Positions 46,558 through 59,364 of a stretch of DNA of 64,000 nt are shown piece after piece. Numbering within the stretch: the stretch's first letter is position 1; every line of letters starts with the position of its first letter. Below the pieces are notes generated by a model. It made no database searches, had not been told where the DNA came from, and saw nothing but the letters and a program-made list of their open reading frames with translations. This DNA comes from Udeniomyces pyricola (Eukaryota; Basidiomycota; Tremellomycetes; Cystofilobasidiales; Mrakiaceae): the NCBI GenBank assembly GCA_039545295.1, contig BCIK01000012.1, forward strand, positions 434,001 through 498,000, given 5' to 3'. A program made the position numbers and the translations under genes.

Positions 46558-47090
46558 GATGGAATGTGGGTTGGGTTGGGTGGATGTTGGCTGGAAGATG
46601 GCGATCGAGAAACACGCCTAGTGAGTGCATCATCAACCAGCTGCACCGAGTTTTTTTTTTTTTTTTTTTTCTATATATATATAGTTTTTTTTTGAGTTTT
46701 TTTTTATATCTTATCTTCCTTCTCTTCCTTGTGATCATTCATATATGCAGTCATACACATCCCACCACCGAGTCATCCTCACTGACTCTTTCTGACATAG
46801 ATCATGATGCACTATCTGCAGTCCCTCTTATATATATATATATATATATACACATTCATCACCGCGTACGTCGTACACATCTATAATTGCTAAGAGTCAT
46901 GCAACCTGCAATTCACCCAACCAACATCCACCGATCCTCGATCCACCCTGGTTGTTATAATTACAGCTGCAGTATCGACCGTCAACGTACAACATTCATC
47001 CCATCCACACAATCAACCCTCTCACCATCACCAACGTCATCACCATCACCACCACCACCACCACTACCGCCCTTCTTCCGTTTGTCATAT
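46558..47090. promoter_or_regulatory. Divergent region between RBM25 and the F-box gene
   Basis: 533 bp between the two start codons. It contains a T homopolymer of about 22 (46650-46671) followed by TA repeats (46672-46682), a TA microsatellite (46831-46850) and a CAY-rich leader. A poly-dT tract in a promoter usually keeps nucleosomes away; that role here is inference. Confidence 0.45.
46831..46850. repeat. TA microsatellite
   Basis: About ten TA units running into ACACATT, in the upstream region of the F-box gene. Confidence 0.8.
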
Positions 47091-50000
47091 ATGCTTCCAA
47101 CCTTATCAGCACAGTACCCCGTCATCGCAACAACCCCCAGCAACACCACAGCATCCCCATTCACCCCGCTCAACCACCCTCATCAACACGATACTACCAC
47201 AACTCCCCATCAGTCTGTCTATGCTACAACCTCCACCCCTGGAAAGAAAGACAAGGGCAAAGGAAAGATAATCTACACCACCTCCCACTCCACTAGGTCA
47301 CGTCGCCATTGGGATTCCGATCAGTTTCAAGACGAACACGATGACGACGACGACAACGACGAACGTGCGGGTGGCCACGAGTCCTCTCCGTTCGTTACAC
47401 ACACTCATCACGCTCGTCCGGATCTCTCTTATGACTATCTGAGCTAGCTGTTCCTTGTCTATCAGAAGATTGACCCTGCTTCCGTCTTGCTCGTTCTTCT
47501 CAAAACTCAGCCCTCTGCTCTCACTTCCCCTCGAGACCCTTCTCCATTTGATCACGTTCCTCCCACCATCCTCGCTTCTGTCGCTCGGCCTCGTCTGTAG
47601 TCAACTCCATCACCTCCTTCTGGACGATGCCGCCTGGCGAGGTTGTTTTGAGGCCAACTTTGCTGCTGTTGAGACGGCAGGGATCGTTCGGTCGTGCATG
47701 CCCGGTGGTGTGGGTGGCAAAGGGTGGAAGAAGGAAGCTATCGCTCGGGAGAGGTTTCTCTAGTCAGTTCTTCTTGGTCTTGTCTCCCGACAAACACTCT
47801 TGTGATATAGGCTAACTAGATTCTCGTTTATCGTCATTTCCATCCCTCAGCCGTACCGCTCATTCTCGGAACCCGACGCTGCTCCATGATCCCCGACTCG
47901 GTCACGTCTCTTCCTTTGCGCTCGGCTACCCTCTTCCTGCTCCTAAAGCCCAACCTCATGAGCTCCGAGCTCCCTCTCTTCTCTCAGCCTCTCTCACACA
48001 CGGTCTCTGCTCGCGCTCGGAACCTCTGACAGGCAAGGTCGTCAAGGGTTACGTCACCGATCGATCCGACAACCATCAACCCGTTTGGAACGCGCATAAC
48101 CCACTTCCACTCGTCTCGGCTCTGGAGTTGAGCCCGAGGGATCCGAGCAAGATTCTGTGGGGATACGTCGACGGACATGTCGCTGCCACTGCACTTGTTA
48201 CGGGAGGAGGAGCCAAGCAACTCCCAAAGAGCCTTCGTTCGCGTGGGTTTGGTCGAACGCCTGGCGTGGCGGCAGCGGTAGTCCCAGGAGAGAACGCAGC
48301 CGCTCGCACAACTACCAACGGCATCATGACGGCTCACGAAGGGGCCGTCTGGTCTCTTGCACCAGGAAAGGATCTCTTTGCGAGTGGCGGGGAAGATGGA
48401 CGAGTTAAGCTTTGGAAGGCCGCTGGGAGCATCAGTATGCGAGACGAACGACTTGATTGCGTTTGGTCAGGCGAGATCAACGAGGGAGAGAGACCGCTCG
48501 GCGTGCCTCGAGATGGTATCATGAAGGTCTGCTGGGACGGCCGTTCACTTGCTTGTGTCACTCTCACGGGTGAGATCCGAGTTTGGACCGGATTCGATGG
48601 GGCAGCTACTGGGGCAGAAGAGGCAGCCAAGGCATCTCCCACACCTCTATCATCCGGTTTCCCCTCTCCTACGCCTGTTGTCCGATGGCGTCTGCCCGAG
48701 GGCGAGCACTACAGGGGCTTTGGTGGTATCGGCTTTCAGATGGACACCTCGAACTACCCCAGCAAACTCGCCCTTCTCCTCCACCTTAGCGACGCGTCGT
48801 CCTTTACCAAAGTCACCATCGATCTCATCTCTTCTCCTCCATCCATCATCCCTACGACCTTCTGTTCTCGCCAAGGTCCCCTGTCTGCGCCTTTGACGGC
48901 GTTCTACACTGATTTCACGATTCCAACCTCGATATCGCTGCCTCTGCAACTCTTCCGATCGACACCAAACCCTTCTCAACCGCCTTCGGAACCGACCACT
49001 CCCCCTGCTACCACTCCCTCGGCCAGCGCTGCCAACATATTTCACCTTCCGACGCTGACAGAAGCGGAAGAGCGTATCCAGCGCAAAGGGGCGCTCGGAT
49101 CGAGTCCCTATGTTATTGCAGGTGATGCGGAAGGAATCGTTCGGATCTGGGCTTGGGACGAGGAAGGCAACGTTTCGTCGTCCTCTCTACCTGCTGACCA
49201 CGCTTCGGAAGTGCCTCACTCATCCTCCTCATCCGGCCACGAGTCATCCTCAAACCTTCACTCATCCTTCACCCCCTCCGCGAGCAGTTACCCTGCCGTC
49301 GAGCCTCTCCGGGAATGGCCAGCGACAACGTCCAAGATCACCGCACTCGAGTCGACGTCCTCTCTCATCCTCGTTGGCACCCTCGAAGGCGTCATTCAAA
49401 TCTACGACCCTCTCCCTCCGACGTCGACCCCGGTTCTCCTTCGGACCTTCCACGAACGCGCTGCGGGACGACACCTTTCGCGGCACATTGCCGCCGGAGC
49501 ATTGGATCCGAACCTTTGGCAAGTGACGCAGATCGTGTTGGAAAGGGATTTGCTGGTAGCGGCGGTGGGAGCGAGGGTGTTGAGTTGGCGCATCGGAGAC
49601 AAGAGAGAGAGGGAAGGCAAGAGCCCATGGAAGGGTAAAGTCATGGGGAGGAAAGCAGTTGGTGGTGGCGCCGCGGGAAAACTTAGTGGTTCCAGAGGAG
49701 GTCATAGTGCGTTTCGGTTTGGCTCTACTCTTTCTTTTCCTCTTCAATGTTTCCTCGTTCAGGCTGTCGCTATCTCTGGCTTCCGTCTTGCGCGCCCCCT
49801 CCCCCTTTCCTTGTCCCCAGCTGACTGACCACATTCTATCCCATCACTCTTCTTTAGCCCCCTTTGAGATTCATGCCGAGATCACTGCCGCCCGTGCCTC
49901 GCATAAATCCGAACAAGACTCCCTCGAGCGCCAAAAGACGAAAGCGGAGCGTTTCATCGGAGGGGAACTCGCGGGATTAACGGAGACGGAGCAGTTGGAG

Positions 50001-50873
50001 TATATCCTCATGTTGAGTCAAGAGGAGGAGGAAGAGAGAAGGCGAAAGAGGGAGACAGGTGCCTCCCTGGACATGGAGGATGAGACGGAGTCTGGTGATG
50101 GTCAGGAGATGGATGGAGAATGGGCGGAAGGCTGGGAAGGGGATAGTGGGCTAGATATGAGGGAAGACGAAGAAGAGCTGGAAGAAGAGCTGAGAAGGGC
50201 GCTGGAGAACAGCTTGTTAGACGCTGAGGGCGTTCGGGAGTCTGGTTCGATGAAGTCGTTCGAGGAGGAGGAGGATACGGGGGAGAATAGAGGGCCCAGA
50301 CAAGAGCTGGATTGGTTCAACGCTGAGGTATCGGTGGCAGGTCCTTCCCGGTTGGGTCAAGTACAGCAGGATGACTTTGCTCCAGCACTTCCTCACCAAT
50401 CGCATTCTTCCACCCCATTCTCTCCTGTCGGCTTCCTTACGACCGCTCGACATTGCCACTATCCTTACCTTTCCTCGCCCGCGAAGCATCCTTCTTCATC
50501 AGTCTCGCCGACTTCCCTCGAAGATCCTCATCAATGGCCAACCATGCTATCCTCTCCTCCTTCTCATCCGTCAGGACCTCCTTCCTCCGCTTCTATCTCT
50601 GCACCTTCCCCATCCAGACCGTCAACGTCCTCCGGCCCCTCTCCTCTACCTTGTTCGACCCCGACCAAGAAAGTCGCATGGAACCGCATTGCTCAAACCC
50701 CTCCTCCGATTCCTCCCGCCATGTCGCAGGGTTCGCCTGCTTTCTCTGCATTGGCTGGCGGTGCTTCCACGGCATTTGTTCATGCGGCGGCGTCGAGTAG
50801 GAAACGGGTGGGAGAGATGGAGGAGGAGGAAGAGTTGCGGAGGGTCCTGGAGTTGAGTTTGCTGGACAGCTGA
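47091..50873 (+). CDS. F-box/WD40-type protein with C-terminal ubiquitin-interacting motifs
   Basis: Four exons (47091-47389, 47511-47753, 47851-49706, 49858-50873) join in phase to give 1137 residues. The N-terminus is low complexity with a basic/acidic stretch. Exon 2 encodes an F-box (LSLPLETLLHLITFLPPSSL, then LGLVCSQLHHLLLDDAAWR), the Skp1-binding element of SCF ubiquitin ligases. Exon 3 carries WD40-type blades: TAHEGAVWSLAPGKDLFASGG with DGRVKLW, SLACVTLTGEIRVW, YVIAGDAEGIVRIWAWD and SLILVGTLEGVIQIYD. After the propeller come a charged helix (RASHKSEQDSLERQKTKAER) and UIM-like segments. LEEELRRALENSLLDAE is a full UIM (acidic patch, Ala, Ser). TEQLEYILMLSQEEEE and the extreme C-terminus EEEELRRVLELSLLDS are close matches with the Ala replaced by Ile or Val. 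It is probably an SCF receptor that also binds ubiquitin; the substrate is unknown. An upstream in-frame ATG at 46899 is possible. Confidence 0.8.
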
Positions 50874-51710
50874 GTTGAGGTCCAACCAAAAAAAGATTTA
50901 ATACGTGGTGGAAGATGTGATGTCGAATAGTGCTTGATTGATCATTGACGTCGACGACTATAAATTCGGACACTTGCGGTGGCAGACCAGCGGCGCGGAG
51001 TACCCAACCAAAGACTTTATGTGGTCATGTCGATATCAAGACGCTAAGTTTAGCGAAAACGTAAAAATGCACGACATGTGGATGGACCGATAGACCAGCG
51101 AGGAGCAGATTTTCATATATGTGGACTAAGATTTGGTTACGTTACAGTCGTATATACTCGGCCAGCACAGCTATATACTATAGCACAAGCAACCCGCGGC
51201 AGGCTTGGGCAGGCCGCCACTTACTGAAAGATACTTGTTCGGGCAAGTCCCCGCATTCCGATTCTGACCGTCACGCCGATAGACTGTTTCGACTAATCGT
51301 GCCTTTCCTTCCCGCCTCTCGTATTTACCCCTGTGCCTTGCTAACCAGACTGAAGCCTCATTCAATGTTGATCAACAGTCCCTTCTTCCACTCGAGCTAC
51401 TTTGGCCCCTCAGTAGATAGGCACACACAGAAGGAGGGCCGGGTTCCTTGGCCTTGACAACTTGTCCTGGCCTCTATCCACCACCGCTCAACTACTCAAC
51501 CGATAGACTAGACTGAGAAGATCTTTGCCTCATCCTGGTTATTGTTGGCTTTAAATTACTCTTAATACACCATCACTATCGTCGCTACCTGTACACCATA
51601 CAAGGCCCACGCCTCGAGTCCCATCGCCGTCCTCATCGAGTTCCATCTTGACTATCTCCCCTCACATTTATAGCTCCCCATCATCTTTCGCCTTCCTGAA
51701 GCCCTCGACC
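50874..51710. other. Intergenic region before the Ser-rich coiled-coil gene
   Basis: 837 bp with no supported gene. The first 300 bp are AT-mixed with short palindromes (TATATAC, CATATATG). The last 100 bp form a pyrimidine-rich leader to the ATG at 51711. Confidence 0.45.
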
Positions 51711-54700
51711 ATGACATCTTCCTCTCACCCTCCTCCCACCCTCAACCCTCTCACCTCTACTACTCCGACCTCTCTCTTCTTTTCCCCGCCTTTCTCGTTC
51801 GATGGCTTCGACACTCCGGCAGCATCCCCTGGTAGTCACCTCGCCAACGGTACGGCAAACCCTCTCCCAGAAATGAACTTGAACCCTAGTCACTTTCCCC
51901 CACCGACCACATCGCGCCTATCTCAAGTCCAGATTGTGGATCCTGTCCCTTCTGCTCCAGCGGCGACGGCTACTGCGACGGCAGGTACTGGGTTCGGTCT
52001 TCGAGGCAAGAAATCGCGCTTCTCAATGATGAGTGGCGGGATCGGCGGGGGGGATTCTAACAACAACAACAACAACAATGCCCATCCCTTCTCCCTTTCT
52101 TCTCGCTCGCCTACCACCACAACCACGACCGACGCCAACATTCTCTCTCGCAAACGTAGCTCCAAGTTCGGGGTTGTCGCTGGTACTCTCAATGTCTCTT
52201 CCTCATCCTCTACCTCTTCGCCTTCCTCTTCCCATAACCCGCAGCATCTCATGACTGTCGCCTCCGCCACCGCCGCCGACGATTCCTCCAGCAACGGTGG
52301 TCATACGAGCCTCTTCTCTCGCAAGCTCAAGTTTCGCTCAGGTCTCTCTTCCTCCTCGACGTCGACGTCAGCGAACAACGGGCGAGCTCCAGCGGCGACG
52401 ACGACGACCGCAACGTCTCCTTCATCTCATCGCGCGACACTCGATCCGAATATGATGAGAGATGTCCTTGGCGCTGGGGTAGGGTACGAGATCACTGTTG
52501 AAGGTCTCCCAAGCTCCGCTACCCTTACGGAAAGTGGAGAGGAGGGATGGGTTGGCGTCCAACGTGCGGGATCGTCTGGAAGCTCCAGTCCGAGTGGAGG
52601 ACGTCTAGTAGAAGGGGGGACAACGACTGTCGCTCAAGGAGGAGGGAAAGGAAAAGGTGGCCCTGGTTGGTACGCTGGCAAGAGGAAAAATGACAAAGGG
52701 GAAATCGTCGCCATCGGACCGGACGGAGTCGAATATGTCGTCATGAAGCGTACGTAACCTCACCTCTTGTCTTCTGAGTTTTGCTGTTGCTTTGTCTGCT
52801 GTGATGTGATAGAACCCGTGTGCTAATGTCTCGGCTTGGTTCTGTTTCCCTAATTGTTCTTTCGCCTCTTCTTTTTCTGACAATCTCTTCCGACTGCTAG
52901 TACCCGTCAAGCCCGCACCTACTCCTCCTGCGGCCAAACCTGCCGTGGCACCTGCTCCCAGCACCCCTGCCGTCACGCTTACCATGCCCTCAACCACTCC
53001 TGCCCGACCATCTCTCGACCAGCTTGATAACACCGGCCCCATCACAGCTCCTTCCACCTCTTCCGGCTCCTCTATCCGAAGCAACCATCGAACTTCTACC
53101 TACTTTGAGCTCTACCCGGAACGAGCGGCTTCAACGAGTCCCGAGCAGCTCATCGGGAGGAGGATGAGTGTAGAAAGTGGACGGTCGGTTGGCCAGGTGA
53201 GTGCTTGCCTTCCCTCACTTAATTACCCTCTTTTGATTTATTTGTTGTTCTTTGCTTATGAGGCTTAAGCTCTGTTTTGAGAAACGTATGACTGATGTAT
53301 TTAATGTTCGTTATTTCAACTTCCTTTTCCCTCTTTCTCCATCAACCAGACCTCTACCCGACGCCACGCAAGTCAAGCCGCCTCGCTTTCGTCGTTCTCC
53401 AGTACCTCATCGCTTGGCCAAGAGCTCGAGGACGATCATCGAACGCCTGTCCCTACTCAACTCTCAGCCTTCCCTCCTTCTAAGGAAACATCCATCCCAA
53501 CATCTCAGCCCTCACCATCTGGTGACCGTACCCTAAACCTGCTCGAACCGTCGGCTGCGCCTCGGATCTTTCAGAACTGGGAGTCCCATTCGCCTTCATC
53601 CTCGTCCTCCTCCATTGCTACTACCTCTACGACTATCTCGAACGATGACTTCCCATCTCCCACCCGCTGCCTCTCCAGTGTATCCTCTACTTCCTCTTCC
53701 TCGACTTCTTCCTCATCCTCGTCCTCGGCTTCTGCGATCTTTGAATCGAATTCGTCCAACTCCGTCGATACATCCTCTTCTTCTCTCACTTCCGTTTCTT
53801 CCCTTACGAGCGCCGGTTCGACGTGCTCCTCAAAGTCTCGACGCCTCAAAGACGACGCTATCATCGCTCCGGCCTTGACGACTCCTGCCCCTCGGACTGA
53901 AGTTGTAGCTACCCCTTCACGTAGAGGCTCTTCTAAACCTGGTCTCTCCACTCCATCGTCTTCTACTACGCCGGCGACAACGCATCAGCACCTTGTCAAG
54001 TCCCTTCAAGCCGACCTCGTCGCTCAACAAAACAAACACGAGATCGAGAAGGACGCCCTCATCCTCGCGCTGACCGACGCCAAGAAGCACCTCGCGGCGG
54101 CCCGGACGGAGAATGCGAACCTCTTGTCCGAGGTGAGGTCGCTTCATGTGTTGCTGGAGGAAGTCCGAGCGGCTTTGGAGGAGGATGGTATGATGGAGGG
54201 CGTAGGAGGAGGAGGGTTGGGGTTCTTCCCGTCTTCGAGTTCGTTTGCGAGGACGCTTGGGGGAGGAGGAGATGACGACCAAGAAGTTGTTGTCGGAGGA
54301 GAAGGAATGCTTTTGGATCCTGTCGCTGGGCTATCGCGCTTAGGGTTCGGGCCTTCGAGTCGGAGTCTTCGGACGCTCGCGAGTCGACAGAGCTTGATGT
54401 CCCTTGCGAGCTTCGTCGGTGGATCGAGACTCAACGCCGTCCACAGCTCTGGGAGGAGTGGGCTTGGCGAGTTGGAAAGGGAAATGTGCGGGTTAGAAGA
54501 GAGTTTGAGCGCCAAGTTTGGGAAGGAGAGGTTTTGGTTCGATGAGGAAGAGGAAGAAATGGGAGGGGCGGTCAGAGCTCGCGATCAGAGGGAAGAACAG
54601 GAGGAAGGTGGGGATGAAGAAACGACCGCTTCGGAAGGAGAAGAGACCGTCGCTGGCGATGATGAAGACGAGATGTCTTCTTCTCCCTCTCAACCCTATC

Positions 54701-55380
54701 GCCGTCATCAACGACCCCACCATCGCTACCAAGAGGATGATGACGACGATGATGACGACGACGAAGATCTCCAAAGCCTTCAAGGGGTCCAAGCTGAGCT
54801 TGTCCGAACCCTTCCTCTTCCCCCAAGCACCTCTATGCCACCTCCTCCGACCCTTCCTCTACCCCCCGTCCCAATCGACGTCAGACCCTATTCTGCAACC
54901 CGAAGATTCGTCTCGTCCACCACTACCTCTTCCTCGCCTTCAACTCCGACTACCGATAGCTTCAACATCGCTGGCGCCACCTCGGCTTCTTCGCTCGACG
55001 AGGGTTCGGTACCCCTTATGACCAGCACGTCGACCTCAGACCAAGCCAATGCCAATGCCAAATCTACTTGCTCAACGCATCCATCTAGTACCATGCCTGT
55101 TCGTCCGAGAAAGTCTGCAGCTCGATTGGGTGGACTGCAGAGCACGATGTCGACTTCAATCAACAACACTCCAGGCTCAGGGAAAACTAACACAATGACT
55201 CCTAGGAAAACCGACAGTCTCTCTCCCCATACGATGATCGACCCTCCTGATCTTTCGAGCAGTGGGTTTGAGAGTCCCACTGCCGTTAACGGCCATATCT
55301 TGCCCAGTGCGCTGGACGTCGCCCGGGACCAGCGATCGCAGCTGGCTGTTCAACAAGACGTGTTGGGGTTGATCATGTAG
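51711..55380 (+). CDS. Large Ser/Thr-rich coiled-coil protein, unrecognised
   Basis: Three exons (51711-52749, 52901-53196, 53350-55380) join in phase to give 1121 residues. I do not recognise the family. The N-terminal third is Ser/Thr/Pro-rich, with a run of eight Asn and basic patches (RGKKSRFSMM, SRKRSSKFG, FSRKLKFRS) that resemble kinase or membrane-binding sites. It includes a short conserved-looking segment GPGWYAGKRKNDKGEIV with IGPDGVEYVVMK just before the first intron. The only long helical segment is near 53980-54180 (HQHLVKSLQADLVAQQNKHE, then LILALTDAKKHLAAARTENAN), a heptad-like coiled coil. After it come Gly-rich, acidic (Asp/Glu runs near 54680-54770) and Pro-rich regions. An in-frame Met at 51648 could be the start. 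The layout suggests a cytoskeletal, polarity or signalling scaffold, but there is no direct proof. Confidence 0.65.
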
Positions 55381-55723
55381 TTTCGAAAAGGGGTTTCTTC
55401 TCTCTTCTTGTTTCCTTTCCCCCCCCCCCCCACCCCACCCCGCTTTTCGTCGGATTCAATAGCGTTTCCAACTTTATTCTAGACTAGCTTTCCTCCCCGC
55501 CATATCTTTCTTGACGTCATGAGGAGTAAGATTCAATGCTCTCATCAACGTTTTCTTCCTTAATTCCTGCTTTCTTCTTGATCTTTCTCCTTGGTCGACT
55601 TTGGGCCCCCTTTTTCTGGTTATGGTCTATGTAATCAAATCTCTGCTTCCTTTGTCCTCCCTCCTCCTACCTCCCTTCACTTCCAAATCACGCTCCTTCT
55701 CCCCTCCTTCCCATATACATACA

Positions 55724-55755
<32 letters not shown>

Positions 55756-56492
55756 GTTCCGTTCGTATTCATTTGAGTTTCTCGGCCATGACTTGAAACC
55801 TTCAAAGCGGCGCGCTATATATATATATCCACCCTTTTGCGTTTTTTTTGTTGGTTTGTTTGTTTCTTCTTATTTTTTTTCTTTGGTACATGCTCGTCAT
55901 GGACCAACCCATCACACGATGATACTATGGAAAGCTGACATGTATATACATACCAGGGCAGTCCCACCTATTGACTTGGAAAAAAAAAACGCTTGATATG
56001 CACAACGGTCAATATAGAGAAAGAAGGAGAATCCAAACAAAAAGAAGGAAGGGAAAGGAAGAAAAAGAAAAAGAAAACCCCAGAAAAGAAAAGAAAGAAA
56101 GATCAGAACAGAGAAAAAAAAAAAGAAGGCAAAGGAGCAGATCCGAAAAAAAAAAAAAAAAAGTGAGGCATAGAGGACGAATCAAAGTGTGAAAGCGAAA
56201 GAAGAGAAAGAGGAAGAGAAGGAGGGGAGAGCCGTGGAGAGTGAGGAGAGCAAGATGGGGACAGGGACAAAATAAGTTGGATGAGCCTCAACTCACAAGT
56301 GAGAAAGGGCGAAAACAGAAGGGGGGGATGGGAATGGGGGGAGGAATTGCATGATAGAGAAACGGGTGAAACACGCGAAAGAAGGATGGGTTGGTGCCGA
56401 GACATACGCGTCACGGACACAAGGTAGATGACAGATTGAAGGATGGGAGGTGGAGGAAGAGAGACGTAGAGCAAAAGATCTATCGTCCTCTT
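55381..56492. other. Convergent intergenic region with ACAT microsatellite and purine tract
   Basis: The 3' regions of the Ser-rich gene (+) and the CCC1-like gene (-). It has a C run (55422-55431), a CRE octamer TGACGTCA (55512-55519), an ACAT tetranucleotide array (55715-55753), T runs, and from 55980 to about 56260 an almost pure A/G tract on the + strand. No supported gene. Confidence 0.5.
55715..55753. repeat. ACAT tetranucleotide microsatellite
   Basis: About nine perfect ACAT units in the 3' region downstream of the Ser-rich coiled-coil gene. Confidence 0.9.
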
Positions 56493-58590
56493 TTACACTT
56501 CCAAGAGTCGGACGATTCCGAAGGCGGCGCCAGCGGCCGCAGCACCAACGAGCATGGTCGAGACGGATCCGTAGGCATATCCAGTGATACCACCTGTCGC
56601 TCCGCTGTAGAGACATAGAACAAAGGATGCAACAAAAGGCAGAGCAGTGAAAGGAAAGGAAAATGGTCAGAGGATGCAGCCAGATGATTTACACAGAAGA
56701 AATGACTACGACAACAACCAAATCAAACGCGAAAAAAAAAAACACGCACGTAAAGTGAGTCTTAGCAAGTCCGAAGAGGAGAAGGATCAAGCAAGTGACG
56801 ACGGAGGACCAGATGAGACCCTGCTCGACGTTGTCGACGAAGAAGTAAGGCGCGAGAGGGCAGAGACCTCCGATGAAGTACGACATGCCAATGGTGAGAG
56901 CGGAGATGTAGAGCCGAGAGTAAGGGGTTTCCTCTGCAAGAATCCACAGACAAAATCAGCCGTGCAACGAGCAAGAGTCAGCGGACCGGCTCGGATTCGA
57001 GAAAGGCAGCGTTTGGATTGAGGCTCTGATTGGGTCAAAAGAGGACTTACCGAGTCCCTCGCCGAACCTCATGAGGAATCCAGTGACACCGATATCCTTG
57101 CTCCACCGAAGCCCACCCTCCTCCTCTCCGTGCGCACCTTCCTTCTTGCCAAAGCCGAGCTTCCACCACGATTTCGAGGACGGGTGAATGTTGGCATCAT
57201 CCCAATCAGAGGCGGTCGCATGGTCAGCCTCGACCTTGAGAAGAGAGTTGGCCACAAGACGGGACAGGGGCTCCTCAAGTCCGACAGAACCGCTGGAGAA
57301 AAAAAAAGAGACATAGTGAAGAGAAGAACGTCAGTATATGCGTCTTGATTCACCTTTGCTACGGAAGTGTAGTCAAAGGGCAATGTCTCCCGAAGGAATA
57401 GCCAAAGGTCGAGGACAAAAGAAAAGCGACGCACAGGACAGCGTGAACCTCTCGCTCCATCTCTCCACTGCAGCTCCTCAACACTCGAGCGTGAGTCTGT
57501 CGGCGAAGGTAGTGGAAGCTATAGCAAGAGACGAAGAAAAACGTATATCAAGAAAGAAATCCGACGGTTAGTGGCAAGTCGGCGAGAAAGAGCGCAGCGG
57601 AACAAGATAATGAGAGCTATAACTAACTGATCCAGTTCGGCCTGTGACGCGAGGAACCCTCCAATACCCATCGAGATGGCACCCTGGATGTCGAACAAAG
57701 AAGCGGTCGAAGTGTCGAGCGAGCACCTGATCAGCAAGGCGTGACCTTGCCAAGAAACTCTGACGTCGGTCTCGTCGATAGGAAGCAAAAGAGTAGCTGC
57801 CGCGCCCAGGTCGGACGACAGAACCAATGCATACGAGAAGGGGGGAGGGGGGACTTACAGCAATAAGCTCAGCGAGTCCTCCGAGCACAACGATCCGTGA
57901 GTTTCCAAGACCCGAAAGACCTGGATAGATATAACAAGACGGAGAGGATAATATACACAAGGCATTAGTCCCCCTGTCCGACCAGACTAAGAAGCAGTCT
58001 CCAGCGAAGCGTGAGAACGCTTGGGTCGTTGAAAGGACGCTAGGCAGGGACGAACGAACCCTGCCCAGCTCCTTTGTACCCGTACATTCTCTCGGGATAG
58101 TAACTCACCAGCCGTGAGAGCGAATGGAACAGTCAGACCTTTGGAAGAGGCAAAGACGGTTTCAAGAGAATCAGTATTTGTCAGCCAGGGACGGTCTGTG
58201 AGGCCAAGTATGGTAGTGCCGGTCCCAACTTCCTTGCTCTCTTCCCTCTTCGACATGGTTAGCCAAGGACTCACCATCACTCAAACCAATGATGACATCC
58301 CTAACGATATCTGGGTCGACGAGAGTCCTCTGGTCTTCGCCGACGAGGTCCTTGCAGCAAACGGATCGCTCGGAGTGGCCTCTAGCATGATGGATTGAGA
58401 CATCACACTTGGTCGCCAGGGGTTCGGTCTCGGAGAGGACGTTGGTGACTTGATCTTGGAGGTGCGAGGTTGAGGAAGGAGAAGGAGACGATGAACGGGC
58501 AGGCTTAGTTGGCCAGAGGGTGGATGAGGAGGAAGAGGCAGTAGCGGACTCGGTGTTCTTGGCCTTTTTGGGCAGAGGGACGGCGGACAT
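56493..58590 (-). CDS. CCC1: Vacuolar iron/manganese transporter, CCC1/VIT family
   Basis: CCC1/VIT proteins move Fe2+ or Mn2+ from cytosol into the vacuole in exchange for protons. The ATG is the complement of CAT at 58588-58590 (MSAVPLPKK) and the stop is at 56493. A Ser/Pro-rich cytosolic leader of about 90 residues precedes DPDIVRDVIIGLSDG, the family's first helix, whose Asp contributes to the metal path. The next exons give LTVPFALTAGLSGLGNSRIV with VLGGLAELIA, then GAISMGIGGFLASQAE (helices 2 and 3, with the conserved EL and SMG motifs). A cytosolic loop follows with VANSLLKVEADHATASD and FGKKEGAHGEEE. The C-terminal helices are ISALTIGMSYFIGGLCPLAPY, LIWSSVVTCLILLLFGLAK and GATGGITGYAYGSVSTMLVG, ending VRLLEV. 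There are several introns. Membrane topology and motifs are complete, so an active transporter is likely. Confidence 0.92.
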
Positions 58591-59364
58591 GGTGCGTGGG
58601 AGAAGGTGTCGGTGGTCTGTTGGTGCTGACTGGGGGAGAGAGAGAGAAGGGTGTTTGCGATAAAGTCGATTGTTTGGAAACAAAGTCTCAAGGACTAGTT
58701 AGCAAGCGGAGGTATGGGTGGGTAGAGAAAAAGTAAGAGGTCGTCGGTCGCGGGTCGGTCGGTTTGTGGGAGCAAGAGAAGGGTTTGAATGCGAGGCGTG
58801 ATATTTGAAGACGGACAGGTTCCCGAGGTGACCATGAGTAACTGCTCGTTTACAGGGCCGTCCTGATTGGAGGATTCGCGATCCGAACCCTTTATGGTAC
58901 ATTCTTATAGCTCGCTTCTCATTGGTGCGCGCGTGTCCCAGCATGCTCGATCGAATATCGATCGCCTCTGGACGATTTATTGCCCCTTTGATCATCGATC
59001 ATGACTGCACGAATCCTCAATTTTCTATCATGACATTTACCGTCCAATGGGAAAATTCCTTCCTCACGTACGCCGCCTAGGGCAGCCATCATCGGATTAT
59101 CCTCTAAAAAGCTCCACGACGTCGCCATCCTCGACCGAGAAGAGATGGAACCTGATCTGCAGATCCTGCGGACGGCTCCGGCCGTACGCGGATCAATGTA
59201 TAATGAGGCGGCCAGCTAGGTACGTAACTGGAACTCAAGAATACCGGCCGTATGATTGTTTGAAGCATGCACATCGTGAGATCGTAAGAAGTGAACGACA
59301 AGGAGTCGACGCATGTAGACCGTCGCAGATCCTCGTCAGATAAGGCAGGAGCTATCAGAACAGA
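58591..59364. other. CCC1 upstream and VPS33 downstream region
   Basis: 774 bp without a supported gene. The first 100 bp form the CCC1 leader. The rest contains GATC and ATCGAT words at 58945-59005. No clear metal-response site was recognised. Confidence 0.4.

Noticed and set aside
48334..49834. Minus-strand frames within the WD40 exon
   Set aside because: Antisense to a well-supported WD40 coding region; compositionally Arg/Gly-rich shadows.
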